A stretch of DNA of 42,917 bases. It comes from Methylobrevis pamukkalensis. Lineage in GTDB: Bacteria > Pseudomonadota > Alphaproteobacteria > Rhizobiales > Pleomorphomonadaceae. The position numbers were made by a program, and so were the translations under genes. The stretch lies in contig NZ_MCRJ01000022.1 of NCBI RefSeq assembly GCF_001720135.1, positions 1 through 42,917 of the forward strand, given 5' to 3'. The notes under the pieces are model-generated. The model was not told the DNA's origin, ran no database searches, and saw nothing but the letters and a program-made list of their open reading frames with translations. Below, piece by piece: positions 27,606-37,294 of this stretch. Position 1 is the stretch's first letter; the number at the start of each line of letters is the position of its first letter.

Positions 27606-28502
27606 ATGGGCAAGCGCATCGCTTTCACCGGCGGCACCGGCAAGGCTGGCCGCCACGTGATTCCGTGGCTCAAGGCGCAGGGCCACAGCATTCTCAACCT
27701 CGACCTCGCCCCGCTCGACTGCCCGGGCGTGCCGACGCTGCTCACCGACGTCACCGACGGCGGACAGGTGATGAACGCGCTGACCAGCCATTTCGACTTC
27801 GTCGGCCTCGAGAACGGCGCGGCGCCCGGGCCGGTCGACGCGGTGGTCCATTTCGCCGCGATCGCGCGCATCCTGATCCGGCCGGACAACGAGACCTTCC
27901 GCGTCAACACCCTCGGCACCTACAACGTGATCGAGGCGGCGATGAAGCTCGGCATTCCCAAGGTGATCATCGCCTCCAGCGAGACCACCTATGGCGTCTG
28001 CTTTGCCGAGGGCGATACGGACTACCACCAGTTTCCGCTGGACGAGGACTATGACGTCGACCCGATGGACAGCTACGGCCTCTCCAAGGTGGTCAACGAG
28101 AAGACCGCGCGCGCCTTTGCCATGCGCTTCAGACGCGACATCTATGCGCTGCGGATCGGCAACGTGATCGAGCCGCACGAATACGGGATGTTTCCGGGGT
28201 TTTTCAAGGATCCGCTCTCGCGCAAGCGCAATGCCTGGAGCTACATCGACGCCCGCGACCTCGGCCAGATCGTCCACCGCGCGCTGGAAACCGACGGTCT
28301 CGGCTTCCAGGTGTTCAACGCGGTCAACGACACCATCACCGCCCGCGAGCCGACCGAGGACTTCCTGAAGCGTTGGGCGCCCGGCACCCCGATCACCCGG
28401 CCGATGGGCGCGCGCGAGGCGCCGATCTCGAACGCGAAGGCCCGCCGCATGCTCGGTTTCGTCGAGGAGCATGACTGGCGGGCCTATGTGCCGGAAGAGT
28501 AA
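27606..28502 (+). CDS. Extended-SDR NAD-dependent epimerase/dehydratase family protein
   Basis: A 298-residue extended SDR. The Rossmann loop reads FTGGTGKAGRH (residues 7-17), the strand VVHFAAIARI follows, and the active site has Ser124/125 with Tyr157 and Lys161 in SYGLSK. The ligand is unknown; family members act on nucleotide sugars or on other hydroxy compounds such as uronic acids. AGGAGATCTCC precedes ATG 27606, an unusually good ribosome site. It may be co-transcribed with the aldehyde dehydrogenase 94 bp upstream, and it ends at a convergent terminator. Confidence 0.83.
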   Translation: MGKRIAFTGGTGKAGRHVIPWLKAQGHSILNLDLAPLDCPGVPTLLTDVTDGGQVMNALTSHFDFVGLENGAAPGPVDAVVHFAAIARILIRPDNETFRVNTLGTYNVIEAAMKLGIPKVIIASSETTYGVCFAEGDTDYHQFPLDEDYDVDPMDSYGLSKVVNEKTARAFAMRFRRDIYALRIGNVIEPHEYGMFPGFFKDPLSRKRNAWSYIDARDLGQIVHRALETDGLGFQVFNAVNDTITAREPTEDFLKRWAPGTPITRPMGAREAPISNAKARRMLGFVEEHDWRAYVPEE

Positions 28503-28527
28503 GGCATGATGCCAACGCATGATGCCC

Positions 28528-28549
28528 GGGCGCGGGGTGTCCCGCGCCC
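28528..28549. terminator. Convergent hairpin between the epimerase and RTX genes
   Basis: GGGCGCGGG (28528-28536) and CCCGCGCCC (28541-28549) form a perfect 9-bp stem with a four-base loop in the 49-bp gap between the two convergent genes. No T tract follows, so termination strength is uncertain. Confidence 0.6.
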
Positions 28550-28551
28550 GC

Positions 28552-29838
28552 TTACAGGACGAAGTCGCCGGCCGTCAGCTGGTTGGCGTCGGTGATGCCG
28601 CGCAGCAGGATGTTGAGATCGCCGGACCCGTCGCCGTCCACGTCGACCGTGACGACGGCATCGCCGGTGTCGCGGTAGCTGACGCGCAATTCACCGCCCG
28701 CGCCGGTGTAGCTGCCGGTGCCGAGGAAGGTGAAGGCCTGGTTGCCATCAAGGTTGCTGTTGGCGTCAATCTGCGAGAGATCGATGACGTCGCCGCCGTC
28801 GATGTCGAACTCGAGGATCCGGTCGCGTCCGGCCGCCGGGCTGTCGGCCAGCGTGCGGAAGACGAAGCGGTCCGCACCGCTGCCGCCATTGAGCCCATCG
28901 GCGCCGAGCCCGCCCGCGATCACGTCATCCCCGCTGCCGCCACGGATGTCGTCGTTGCCGCCGCCGCCGTGGATGATGTCATCGCCGCTGCCGCCGCGGA
29001 TGTCGTCCGCCGTCGATCCCTCGCCGGCGGTATCGCCACTGCGATCGGAGTCGCCGTAGATGATGTCGTTGCCCTTGCTGCCGAACAGCTCGTCGCCGAC
29101 GAGACTGCCATGGATGACGTCGTCGCCGCTGCCGCCGTAGACGGCCGACTGGCCGGACACGAAGACATAGGCCGAAAGATCCTCGTCGAAGCGCTCGGGC
29201 AAGGCATAGAGGATGTCGTCGCGGGACGATCCGACCAGCATCTCAACGCCGGTGCTGTGCCAGACGGCTTCGAAGCCGCGCCCGAGCTGCTGGAAGGTGG
29301 CGGTGTCGTAGCCGGCCCCTCCGAATATATTGACGCTGTTGTTCGAAGCCGCGGTGAACAGGAACGTGTCGTCCCCGTCAAATCCGCTCACGGAGCCGAT
29401 ATTGGCGTCGATGATCAACGTGTTGGTCGCGTCGAACATGAACGCCTTGAAATCGGCAAGGTCGTCGTCGTTGTTGAACTCGTAGGCCGCCGCCCGCTGG
29501 TCAATTCCGGCGCCGGAATAGCTGCCCTCCCAGACGATGCTGCCGTTGAGGAAGTTCACGGTGATGCTGGTCACGGTGCCGGAACTCGGCCACGGCAGCT
29601 CGTCAACCCCACGCCCCCAGACGCTGGTTACCTCGTTGTCCATGCCGGTGCCTACGAATTCCGCGCTTTGCGGAGAGGCCGGATGCGTCGAGGGCGTCGG
29701 GCTATGCTCCGCGACGATCAGCGTCGGGCTTGCCGAAATGTCGCCCTTGTCCTCAGGGTTGATGAAGAAGCTGAAGAACCTGTCCTGAGTGAATCCGACC
29801 GGCGATGTTCCGGTCCCGGTGATGGTGATCGTCGCCAT
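28552..29838 (-). CDS. RTX (hemolysin-type calcium-binding) secreted protein
   Basis: A 428-residue protein with no N-terminal signal peptide. The first ~170 residues (MATITITGTGTSPVGF...) have no domain I recognise. Then come about eight RTX nonapeptides of the GGxGxDxxx kind (GGAGYD, GGSGDD, GSKGND, GGSGDD, GGGGND, GGLGAD, GGSGAD) at about 171-320. The C-terminal part has DRILEFDIDGGDVIDLSQID, as in the serralysin-type C-domain, and ends LTAGDFVL, a typical type I secretion tail. It should bind calcium and leave the cell through a TolC-type ABC exporter, which is not in the window. There is no HExxH, so it is not a serralysin. Start ATG 29838; an upstream extension to 29895 has no ribosome site. 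Confidence 0.85.
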   Translation of the reverse strand: MATITITGTGTSPVGFTQDRFFSFFINPEDKGDISASPTLIVAEHSPTPSTHPASPQSAEFVGTGMDNEVTSVWGRGVDELPWPSSGTVTSITVNFLNGSIVWEGSYSGAGIDQRAAAYEFNNDDDLADFKAFMFDATNTLIIDANIGSVSGFDGDDTFLFTAASNNSVNIFGGAGYDTATFQQLGRGFEAVWHSTGVEMLVGSSRDDILYALPERFDEDLSAYVFVSGQSAVYGGSGDDVIHGSLVGDELFGSKGNDIIYGDSDRSGDTAGEGSTADDIRGGSGDDIIHGGGGNDDIRGGSGDDVIAGGLGADGLNGGSGADRFVFRTLADSPAAGRDRILEFDIDGGDVIDLSQIDANSNLDGNQAFTFLGTGSYTGAGGELRVSYRDTGDAVVTVDVDGDGSGDLNILLRGITDANQLTAGDFVL

Positions 29839-29959
29839 TTGAATGCCTTCCCTGACGGCCGGGGAGACGCTTCTCGCCGCGCCGGCTCTACGCATGGTGG
29901 TGTAACCTGACAGGCTGAGTTGCCGATGACAACCTTGCGGCGTCCGGACTGTCGGTCAT

Positions 29960-29984
29960 GTCCGCCGCCTGCAAGGCGGCGGAC
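29960..29984. terminator. Hairpin between gcd and the RTX gene
   Basis: A perfect 11-bp stem (29960-29970 with 29974-29984) with a GCA loop lies 20 bp after the gcd stop. It could end gcd transcription. There is no T run on the minus strand, so this may also be a processing or stability hairpin. Confidence 0.5.
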
Positions 29985-30003
29985 GTTTCGCCGGACAACC
30001 CGG

Positions 30004-32325
30004 TCAGGGCACCTTGTAAGCGATCACGTAGTCGCCCGGCTTGGTGCCGACCGAGCCGTGGCCGCCGGCGACCATCACCACATACTGCTCGCCATCCTGC
30101 GTGTAGGTCATCGGCGTCGACTGGCCGCCGGCCGGGAGGCGGGCCTCCCAGAGCTGTTCGCCGGTGGTCACGTCATAGGCGCGCAGGTAGTTGTCCACCG
30201 CCGCACCGAGGAAGGCGACGCCGCCGCGGGTCAGCAGCGGTCCGCCGATGCCCGGCACGCCGAGCTCGAAGGGCAGCGGCAGCGGCGTCATGTCGTAGAC
30301 GGTGCCGTTCTTGTGGCGGTAGGCAATCTCGCCGGACGTCAGGTCGACACCCGCGACGTAGCCCCACGGCGGGGCCTGGCAGGGCACGCCGAGCGGGCCG
30401 AGGAACGGGCCCATGAACACGCCGTAGGGCGCGCCCTCGTTGCGGTTCAGGCCCTGCTCGCTCGCCGTCTCGTCCGCGCCCTTCGGCGGGATGTCGGCGC
30501 GCGGCACCAGACGCGAGGTGAAGGCGAGATAGGTCGGCATGCCGAACATCACCTGGCGTTCCGGATCGACCGCGACGCTGCCCCAGTTGAAGGTGCCGAA
30601 GTTGCCGGGATAGACGAGGGTGCCTTCCAGCGACGGCGGCGTGTAGCGGCCCTCGTAGCGCAGCTGGTGGAACTGGATGCGGCACATCATCTGGTCGATG
30701 AGCGTGATGCCCCACATGTCGCTTTCTTCCAGCGGCGGCGGCGAGAAGGTGAGGTCGGAGACCGGCTGGGTCGGCGCCGTGAAGTCCTCGGGGATCGCGC
30801 CGGTGGGAGCGGGCTCCTCGCGAACCGGGATGATCGGCTCGCCGCTGCGCCGGTCGAGCACGTAGATGTCGCCCTGCTTGGTCGGGCCGACCAGCGCCGG
30901 CACCACGGTGCCGTCCTCGCGGGTCATGTCGAACAGCACCGGCTGGGCCGGCACGTCCATGTCCCACAGGTCGTGGTGCACGGTCTGGCGCACCCAGCGC
31001 ACCTCGCCCGTCGCGACATCGAGCGCCACGATCGACGAGGAGAAGCGCTCCACCGCCTCGCTGCGGCCCATGCCGAGCTGGTCGGGCACCTGGTTGCCGA
31101 GCGGAATGTAGACGAGGCCGAGCGCCGGATCGGCGCTGAACACCGACCAGCTGTTGGGCGAGTTGGTGGTGTAGGTCTCGTCCGGACCGATAGGCGCCGT
31201 CTCGTCCGGATTGCCCGAATCCCAGTTCCACACCAGTTCGCCGGTGCGGATGTCGAAGGCGCGGATCACGCCCGACTGGGACTGGACCGAGAAGTTGTCG
31301 TTGACCGCGCCGCCGATGATCAGCTTGCCGTCGATCGCGACCGGCGGCGACGTCGAATAGTAGTAGCCGGCCGGGTTGTATTCCATGCCCCGCTCCAGCT
31401 GCAGCGTGCCGCCCTCGGCAAAGCTCGGGCAGATCTCGCCGCTGGCGGCATCAAGCGCGATCAGCCGCGCGTCGGAGGTCGGCAGGTAGACGCGGGTGGC
31501 ACAGGCACTGCCGGCCTCGGCGTCCGGATCGGCCCAGTAGGTCACGCCGCGGCAGGTCTGGTGCTGGCGGTCGGGATTGAGGCCGGCGTTCGGATCGAAC
31601 TTCCATTTCTCCTCGCCGGTCGCCGGATCGATCGCGATCGCCCAGTTGTGCGGGGTGCAGATGAAGAGCGAGTCGCCGACCTTGAGCGGCGTCACCTGAT
31701 AGGTGGTCTCGGTCACGTCCTGCGGCAGCTTCACGTCGCCGGTCTGGTACTGCCAGGCGACCTCGAGGGTCGCCACATTCTCCGGCGTCACCTGATCGAG
31801 CGGCGAGAAGCGCTGGCCATAGGTCGTGCGGCCATACTGGTGCCATTCGCCGTCCGGAACGTCGCCGCCGAACGGGGCGGAGGCAAGGCGATCGGTCGGA
31901 AGCTCGCCGGCCGTGTCGTGCGGATCGTTGACCATCGAGCCGACGGCGACGGCAATCGCGATCACGAGCGGAATGACCAGCGGCCAGGGATTGGCCCGCC
32001 GGAATTCCTCCCGCTCGAGCCCCGAACGGATCCAGGGCATCAGCAGCCACAGGCCCACGACGATGATCAGGCCGCCGCGCGGACCAAGCTGCCACCAGTC
32101 GAGCCCCACCTCCCAGAGCGCCCAGACCAGCGCGATGTTCACGAACACCCCGTAGAGCAGCAGGGCGGCCGAACTGCGCCGCCACAGCAGCACGGCGGTG
32201 GCGAGGAACATGATGCCGGCGAAGAGGTAGAACAGGCTCCCTCCCAGCACCATCAACCAGGCGCCGCCGACGGCGAGCGCAAGGCCCAGAAGCCCCAGAA
32301 GCAGGGATGTTGCGGCGATGATCAT
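30004..32325 (-). CDS. gcd: Membrane-bound PQQ-dependent glucose dehydrogenase
   Basis: Oxidises glucose (and other aldoses) to the lactone in the periplasm and gives electrons to ubiquinone. The 773-residue protein has five N-terminal membrane helices (about 1-140) and then the eight-bladed PQQ propeller. Visible landmarks are WHQYGRTTYGQRFSPLDQV, TPHNWAIAIDPATGEEKW, NWDSGNPDETAP near the catalytic Asp site, HHDLWDMDVPAQP, WGSVAVDP, GIGGPLLTRGG and, near the end, GGHGSVGTKPGDYVIAY. The length equals the E. coli enzyme. ATG 32325 follows GGAAGG. It is divergent from the caa3 oxidase operon. PQQ synthesis genes are not in the window. Confidence 0.94.
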   Translation of the reverse strand: MIIAATSLLLGLLGLALAVGGAWLMVLGGSLFYLFAGIMFLATAVLLWRRSSAALLLYGVFVNIALVWALWEVGLDWWQLGPRGGLIIVVGLWLLMPWIRSGLEREEFRRANPWPLVIPLVIAIAVAVGSMVNDPHDTAGELPTDRLASAPFGGDVPDGEWHQYGRTTYGQRFSPLDQVTPENVATLEVAWQYQTGDVKLPQDVTETTYQVTPLKVGDSLFICTPHNWAIAIDPATGEEKWKFDPNAGLNPDRQHQTCRGVTYWADPDAEAGSACATRVYLPTSDARLIALDAASGEICPSFAEGGTLQLERGMEYNPAGYYYSTSPPVAIDGKLIIGGAVNDNFSVQSQSGVIRAFDIRTGELVWNWDSGNPDETAPIGPDETYTTNSPNSWSVFSADPALGLVYIPLGNQVPDQLGMGRSEAVERFSSSIVALDVATGEVRWVRQTVHHDLWDMDVPAQPVLFDMTREDGTVVPALVGPTKQGDIYVLDRRSGEPIIPVREEPAPTGAIPEDFTAPTQPVSDLTFSPPPLEESDMWGITLIDQMMCRIQFHQLRYEGRYTPPSLEGTLVYPGNFGTFNWGSVAVDPERQVMFGMPTYLAFTSRLVPRADIPPKGADETASEQGLNRNEGAPYGVFMGPFLGPLGVPCQAPPWGYVAGVDLTSGEIAYRHKNGTVYDMTPLPLPFELGVPGIGGPLLTRGGVAFLGAAVDNYLRAYDVTTGEQLWEARLPAGGQSTPMTYTQDGEQYVVMVAGGHGSVGTKPGDYVIAYKVP

Positions 32326-32731
32326 CGTCGTCCTTCCGAACTGAAATGTCGGCCGCCTCAAAAGGGCGACCGGAACAGGAATGCGGGCCGGGATGCCCTG
32401 TGCGTGGCCGGCGGGAGAACCGGCGGAAGCGGTGGCCCGCCTCAACGCATGACGCGGGACGAACCCGGCCATGGCGCACGCTCGGCTTTGCCCAAGCCCT
32501 GCCCCCGGGTCCGGAGGGAACCCGCCACGCGCATTCCCAATCCTCGGGGGCGGCCATTGTTCCGCCACAGACGGTTTCCGGCGGACGTATTTGCCGAGGC
32601 AGCGCCGATGCCGGAACAATTCCCTTTCGGCCGAGTTTGCGTCCTGTCCGTCGGGCTGGCGGACATCCACCGGACATGATCCGCGTCGAGGGCCATGGTT
32701 GCATGGCCGACCACGAATTCCTGGAGCCGGA
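32326..32731. promoter_or_regulatory. Divergent region between gcd and the caa3 oxidase operon
   Basis: These 406 bp have no convincing gene; open frames here overlap one another and lack ribosome sites. The stretch holds the promoters of gcd (-) and of the cox operon (+). The only symmetry noted is a 9-bp inverted repeat ATTGTTCCG (32556-32564) and CGGAACAAT (32612-32620) whose arms lie 47 bp apart. No sigma-70 pair is clear. Confidence 0.45.
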
Positions 32732-33745
32732 ATGGCGGGGGCTACCGTTGCAACCAACCGCCGTGAGGCCCGCCGTCCGCGCCGCATCCCCGCGCGCGCG
32801 CCGTGTCTTGCCGTCCTTCTCGGCGGCTGCTCCGGCATGCAGTCAATGCTCGATCCCGCCGGCATCGCCGCCACCCGCATCGCCGATCTGTTCTGGGTGA
32901 TGCTGATCGGCGCGGCCGTGATCTGGTGTCTCGTCATCAGCCTCGCGGTCTATGCCAGCCGCCTCAAGAAAACGCCGGTCAGCGAACGCACCGCCCTGCG
33001 GCTGATCATCGGCGCCGGCGTGGTGTTTCCCACGGTGGTGCTCACGGCCCTTCTCGTCTACGGCCTGCGCCTGATGCCGGAATTGCGGACGAGCGACGGC
33101 GACCTCACCATCGCCGTCACCGGCGAGCAGTTCTGGTGGCGCGTCGAGTACCGCCTGCCCGACGGGCGCGTCGTTCCCTCCGCCAACGAGTTGCGCATGC
33201 CGGCCGGCGCCACCGTCGAAGTGGTGCTCGGCACCGCCGACGTCATCCACTCCTTCTGGATCCCGGCGCTTGCCGGCAAGACCGACATGATCCCGGGCCG
33301 CACGACCCGGCAGATGCTGAAGCCGGAACGGCCCGGCATCTACCGGGGTGCCTGCGCAGAGTTCTGCGGCTCCAGCCACTCGCTGATGGCGATGACGGCC
33401 GTGGTGATGGAGCCGGAGGCCTTCGCGGCCTGGATCGAGCGCGAGGCGGCTGATGCCGTTCCGTCCGGCAATGCCCGTGGCCGCGAGGTGTTCATGGCCA
33501 GCGGCTGCAGCGCCTGCCACACCGTGCGCGGGACCGAGGCGGCAGGCCGCATCGGGCCGGATCTCACCCATCTCGGCGGGCGGGAAAGCCTCGGCGCCGG
33601 CATCCTGCCGAACCAGCCCGACGCCATCGCCCGCTTTGTCGCCGAGACGGACAGGATCAAGCCGGGCGCGCGCATGCCGGCCTTCCCGATGCTCCCCGAA
33701 GACGATCTCGCCGCACTTGCCGCCTGGCTCGGAGGCCTCGAATGA
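32732..33745 (+). CDS. coxB: Cytochrome c oxidase subunit II fused to cytochrome c (caa3 type)
   Basis: The 337-residue protein starts with a lipobox-like LLGGC (Cys33), has two membrane helices (about 50-72 and 85-108), then the periplasmic CuA domain: TGEQFWWRVEY, DVIHSFWIPALAGKTDMIPG and the CuA ligands in GACAEFCGSSHSLMAM (Cys, Glu, Cys, His, Met). A C-terminal cytochrome c domain follows, with CSACH and a Met ligand in ARMPAFPM. Subunit II carrying its own haem c defines a caa3 oxidase that takes electrons from a c-type cytochrome. ATG 32732 has GGAG nine bases upstream. Its stop overlaps the next ATG as ATGA. Confidence 0.92.
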   Translation: MAGATVATNRREARRPRRIPARAPCLAVLLGGCSGMQSMLDPAGIAATRIADLFWVMLIGAAVIWCLVISLAVYASRLKKTPVSERTALRLIIGAGVVFPTVVLTALLVYGLRLMPELRTSDGDLTIAVTGEQFWWRVEYRLPDGRVVPSANELRMPAGATVEVVLGTADVIHSFWIPALAGKTDMIPGRTTRQMLKPERPGIYRGACAEFCGSSHSLMAMTAVVMEPEAFAAWIEREAADAVPSGNARGREVFMASGCSACHTVRGTEAAGRIGPDLTHLGGRESLGAGILPNQPDAIARFVAETDRIKPGARMPAFPMLPEDDLAALAAWLGGLE

Positions 33746-36274
33746 CCAATCCCTCCGACATGCCGGACGATCCGCGCGACCGGGCCCGCATGGACGCCGA
33801 AGCCGACCGGCTGCGCAAGGCGTGGGAAACCCCGCGCGGCTGGCGCTACTGGTCGGCGGTCAACAACACCGAGATCGGCGTCTGGTACACGGTCACCGCC
33901 TTCGTGTTCTTCCTGTTTGCCGGGGTGCTGGCGCTGCTTGTACGCACGCAGCTCGCCGTTCCCGACAACGATTTCGTCTCGGCCGGGCTCTACAACCAGC
34001 TGTTCACGCTGCACGGCACGATGATGATGTTCCTGTTCGCCGTGCCGATCTTCGAGGCGGTGGCGATCCTGATCCTGCCGCAGATGCTGGGCGCACGCGA
34101 CCTGCCCTTCCCACGCCTGTCCGCCTTCGGCTACTGGTGCTTTCTCATCGGCGGCGTCTTCGTCGGCGGCTCGATCTTCTTCAATGCCGCGCCCGACGGC
34201 GGCTGGTTCATGTATCCGCCACTCACCACCGATCCGGAGCTGTCCGGCATCGGCGCCGACATCTGGATGCTCGGCCTGTCGTTCATCGAGGTGGCCTCGA
34301 TCGCCGCGGCGGTGGAACTGATCGTCGGCGTGCTGAAATGCCGGCCGCCCGGGATGCGCATCAACCTGATGCCGCTCTACTGCTGGTACATGCTGATCGT
34401 CGCCGGCATGATCCTGTTCGCCTTTCCGCCGCTGATCGCCGGCGACATCCTGTTCGAGATGGAACGCCTGCTCGACTGGCCGTTCTTCGATCCGGCGCGC
34501 GGCGGTGATCCGATCCTGTGGCAGCACCTGTTCTGGATCTTCGGCCATCCCGAGGTCTACATCGTGTTCCTGCCGGCGATCGCGCTGCTGGCGATGATCG
34601 TGCCGACCTTCGCCCAGCGCCCGATCGTCGGCTACGGCTGGATCGTGCTCGCCGCGGTCGGCACGGGCTTCCTGTCCTTCGGGCTCTGGGCCCACCACAT
34701 GTTCACGACCGGGCTGCCGGCGATCTCGCTCGGCTTCTTCTCGGCGGCATCCGAGGCGGTCGCGATCCCCACCGGGGTGCAGATCTTCGTCTTCATCGCC
34801 ACCCTGCTCGCCGGCCGGGTGATCTTCTCGGTGCCGATGCTCTACGCCACCGGCGCGCTGGCGATCTTCGTCTTCGGCGGCCTCACCGGGGTGATGGTGG
34901 CGATCGCGCCCTTCGACTGGCAGGTCCACGACAGCCATTTCGTCGTCGCCCATCTCCACTACACGCTGATCGGCGGCATGTTCTTCCCGCTGATCGCCGG
35001 CCTCTACTACTTCTACCCCTTCGTCAGGGGCTACATGCTGTCGGCCCGGCTCGGGAAATGGGCCTTCTGGCTGATGTTCTCCGGCTTCAACATCGCCTTC
35101 CTGCCGATGCACTTTACAGGCCTGCGCGGCATGCCGCGCCGGGTGTTCACCTATCCGGACAATCTCGGCTGGGACTGGCTCAATCTCGTCTCGACGATCG
35201 GCGCCTACATCATGGCCGCCGGCGTCCTGGTGCTCTGCTTCGACATCTTCCGCCCCAAGAAGGCGCACGAGCGGGCCGGCCGCAACCCGTGGAACGCCGG
35301 CACGCTCGAATGGGTGGCCGGCGATCCGGAGGAGCCTGGGGCATCCGCTCCGTGCCGCCGATCACCGGCCGCTATCCGCTGTGGGACCAGAAGGACATCC
35401 TCAGGAACATCGACGAGGGCCGCTACTTCCTGCCCGATGCCAAGGAGGGCAAGCGCGAGACGCTGGTGACCGGCGTTCTCGATGCGACGCGATCCAGGTG
35501 CTGCGGGTGCCATCCAACTCCTTCGTCCCGATGATCGCGGCGATCTTCGTCGGCGGTGCCTTCATTGCCACCACCTTCCACTTCTGGATCACGGCGATCG
35601 TCTCCGGCGTGCTGGGCCTTGCCGCGATCCTCTACTGGCTGTGGACCGGCACGGCGGTGATCCCGGAAAAGCCGGAGAAGGATGCCGGCATGGGCGTGAC
35701 CCTTCCGCTCTACGCCTCGGGGTCGAAGTCGGTGGGCTGGTGGGCGATGTTCATCACCATGATGGGCGACAGCACCGCCTTCGCCAGCCTCATCTTCAGC
35801 TACTTCTTCTACTGGACGATCCAGAGCGATTTTCCCCGTCCCGACGCCCCCGGTCCCGGGCTGCTCTGGCCCATGCTGGCGCTCGGCGCGACCCTGGTCG
35901 CCTGGCTGCTGATGCTGCTCGCACGCCGGTTCAACAGCGCCGACAAGCTCTCTGCGTCCCGTCTCTCGCTCGGGGTCTCCACCATGCTCGCCGCCGCTGG
36001 CGGCGCGGCCGCGATCGCCGCGCCCTGGGCGACGGGACTGGAGCCGACGCGTGACGTCTACGACGCCACCGTCTGGGTGCTGGCGCTCTGGGTGGCCGTG
36101 CACAACGGCGTCGGCGTCATCATGCAGCTCTACTGCCTTGCCCGCAGCCTTGCCCGCAAGCTGACCGCCGTTCACGACATCGACCTGCAGAATGTCGTGC
36201 TCTACTGGCACTTCGCCGCACTCTCCATGGCGGTCACCATGCTGGTGATCGCCCTCTTCCCGCTTGCAACGTGA
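33742..36274 (+). CDS. ctaD: Cytochrome c oxidase fused subunit I-III, two frameshifts as read
   Basis: One protein combines the catalytic subunit I with subunit III. Subunit I (residues to about 530) has haem-a His in LHGTMMMF, CuB His and its cross-linked Tyr in FGHPEVYI, the paired CuB His in WAHHMF, and haem a3/a His in VHDSHFVVAHLHYT. Subunit III follows from about 590 with KSVGWWAMFITMMGDSTAF and LYWHFAALSMAV. The frames change near 35333-35338 (between DPEEP and GIRSVPPITGRYP) and 35487-35492 (before IQVLRVPSNSF), each by one base; the restored length is 844 residues. Fused I-III subunits are known in caa3 oxidases of Thermus and some rhizobia. It oxidises cytochrome c, reduces oxygen and pumps protons. 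Confidence 0.88.
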
Positions 36275-36284
36275 GGAGACGGTC

Positions 36285-36656
36285 ATGCTGTTCCGCCGGG
36301 AGACGGCCAATCTCTGGACCCTGATCACGCCGCCGACGGTGTGGGCGATGCATTTCATGGTTGCCTACGTGCTCGCCGCCGTGGTCTGCGCCAAGACCGG
36401 CAACACCGCCGACCTCGACTCTGTCCGCTGGATCATCGCCGGAGCGACGGCCGTCGCCCTCGGACTGATCGCCGCCGCTGCGGTGCAGGCGCACCGCCAC
36501 TGGGGATTCGGCGACGACATGCCGCCCCACAACGAACCGACCGACGAGGACCGCCAGCATTTTCTCGGATTTGCGACGCTGCTGATCTGCGGCGTCAGCG
36601 CGATCGGCGTGATCTTCGTGGCGCTGCCAGCGCTGTTCATCGCGGACTGCCGGTGA
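36285..36656 (+). CDS. Small three-helix membrane protein of the oxidase cluster
   Basis: A 123-residue protein with three membrane helices (near 20-40, 52-72 and 98-118) and an acidic loop (DDMPPHNEPTDEDRQHF). GAGGAG precedes ATG 36285, and the stop overlaps the start of ctaG (TGATG). Its place between the catalytic subunit and ctaG suggests a small accessory or assembly subunit. I do not recognise a named family. Confidence 0.72.
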   Translation: MLFRRETANLWTLITPPTVWAMHFMVAYVLAAVVCAKTGNTADLDSVRWIIAGATAVALGLIAAAAVQAHRHWGFGDDMPPHNEPTDEDRQHFLGFATLLICGVSAIGVIFVALPALFIADCR

Positions 36657-37294
36657 TGGCACGCCTCGCCTGCCCCGCCGCCGGCTTTCTCCTGCTTGCC
36701 TTCCTGTGGGCCGGACCGCTGACGGGCCATGCGGGCCACGCCTTCGCCGCGCACATGACGCTGCACATGGGGGTCGTCGCGGTCGCCGCGCCGCTGATCG
36801 CCATCGGCATTGCCGGCTCACGCTTCGATCCGACGCCGCGCCATCCGGTGCTGCTCGGGCCGCTGCTCGCCTCCTTTGTCGAACTCGTCGTCGTCTGGGG
36901 CTGGCACGTGCCGGCCCTCCACGAGCTTGCGCGCGGCGGCGGTCCCGCCTTTGCCGCCGAACAGGCGACCTTCTTCGCCTCCGGCCTGCTCGTCTGGACC
37001 GCCTGCCTCGGCCATGCCGCCCGCGACCGCGAGGGGCGCAGCCTGCAGGGCACCATCGGTCTGCTCGTCACCTCGATCCACATGACCCTGCTCGGCGCCC
37101 TGCTCTCCTTCGCCGGACGGTCGCTCTACGATCATGGGGGCCACGGCGCCGATCCCGCGACGGTGCTCGCCGACCAGCAGGCGGGCGGCATCATCATGCT
37201 GCTCGTCGGCGGCGCCTCCTACCTGACCGGTGGCCTCGTGCTGATGGCGCGCATCCTGCGCCTCCCCGAAACGACAACCGGAGACGCCCGATGA
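36656..37294 (+). CDS. ctaG: Cytochrome c oxidase assembly factor CtaG (caa3 type)
   Basis: The 212-residue polytopic protein belongs to the caa3_CtaG family, which is needed for maturation (copper delivery) of caa3 oxidases; it is unrelated to the Cox11-type CtaG. It has the family's conserved His clusters in the first and last helices: AAHMTLHMGVVAVAAPL, VVWGWHVPALHELA, SIHMTLLGALLSFA and YDHGGH, with Asp-Gln in LADQQAGG. ATG 36656 shares one base with the previous stop; the stop overlaps the next ATG by 4 bp. Confidence 0.9.
   Translation: MARLACPAAGFLLLAFLWAGPLTGHAGHAFAAHMTLHMGVVAVAAPLIAIGIAGSRFDPTPRHPVLLGPLLASFVELVVVWGWHVPALHELARGGGPAFAAEQATFFASGLLVWTACLGHAARDREGRSLQGTIGLLVTSIHMTLLGALLSFAGRSLYDHGGHGADPATVLADQQAGGIIMLLVGGASYLTGGLVLMARILRLPETTTGDAR

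Noticed and set aside
29920..32679. A 919-codon open frame on the plus strand opposite gcd.
   Set aside because: It is the complement of gcd codons. Its product is His/Arg/Gly-rich low complexity with no domain, whereas gcd has every family motif.
32703..32900. Alternative ORF beginning MADHEF overlapping the coxB start.
   Set aside because: It is out of frame with the subunit II motifs and its product is low complexity after 20 residues.
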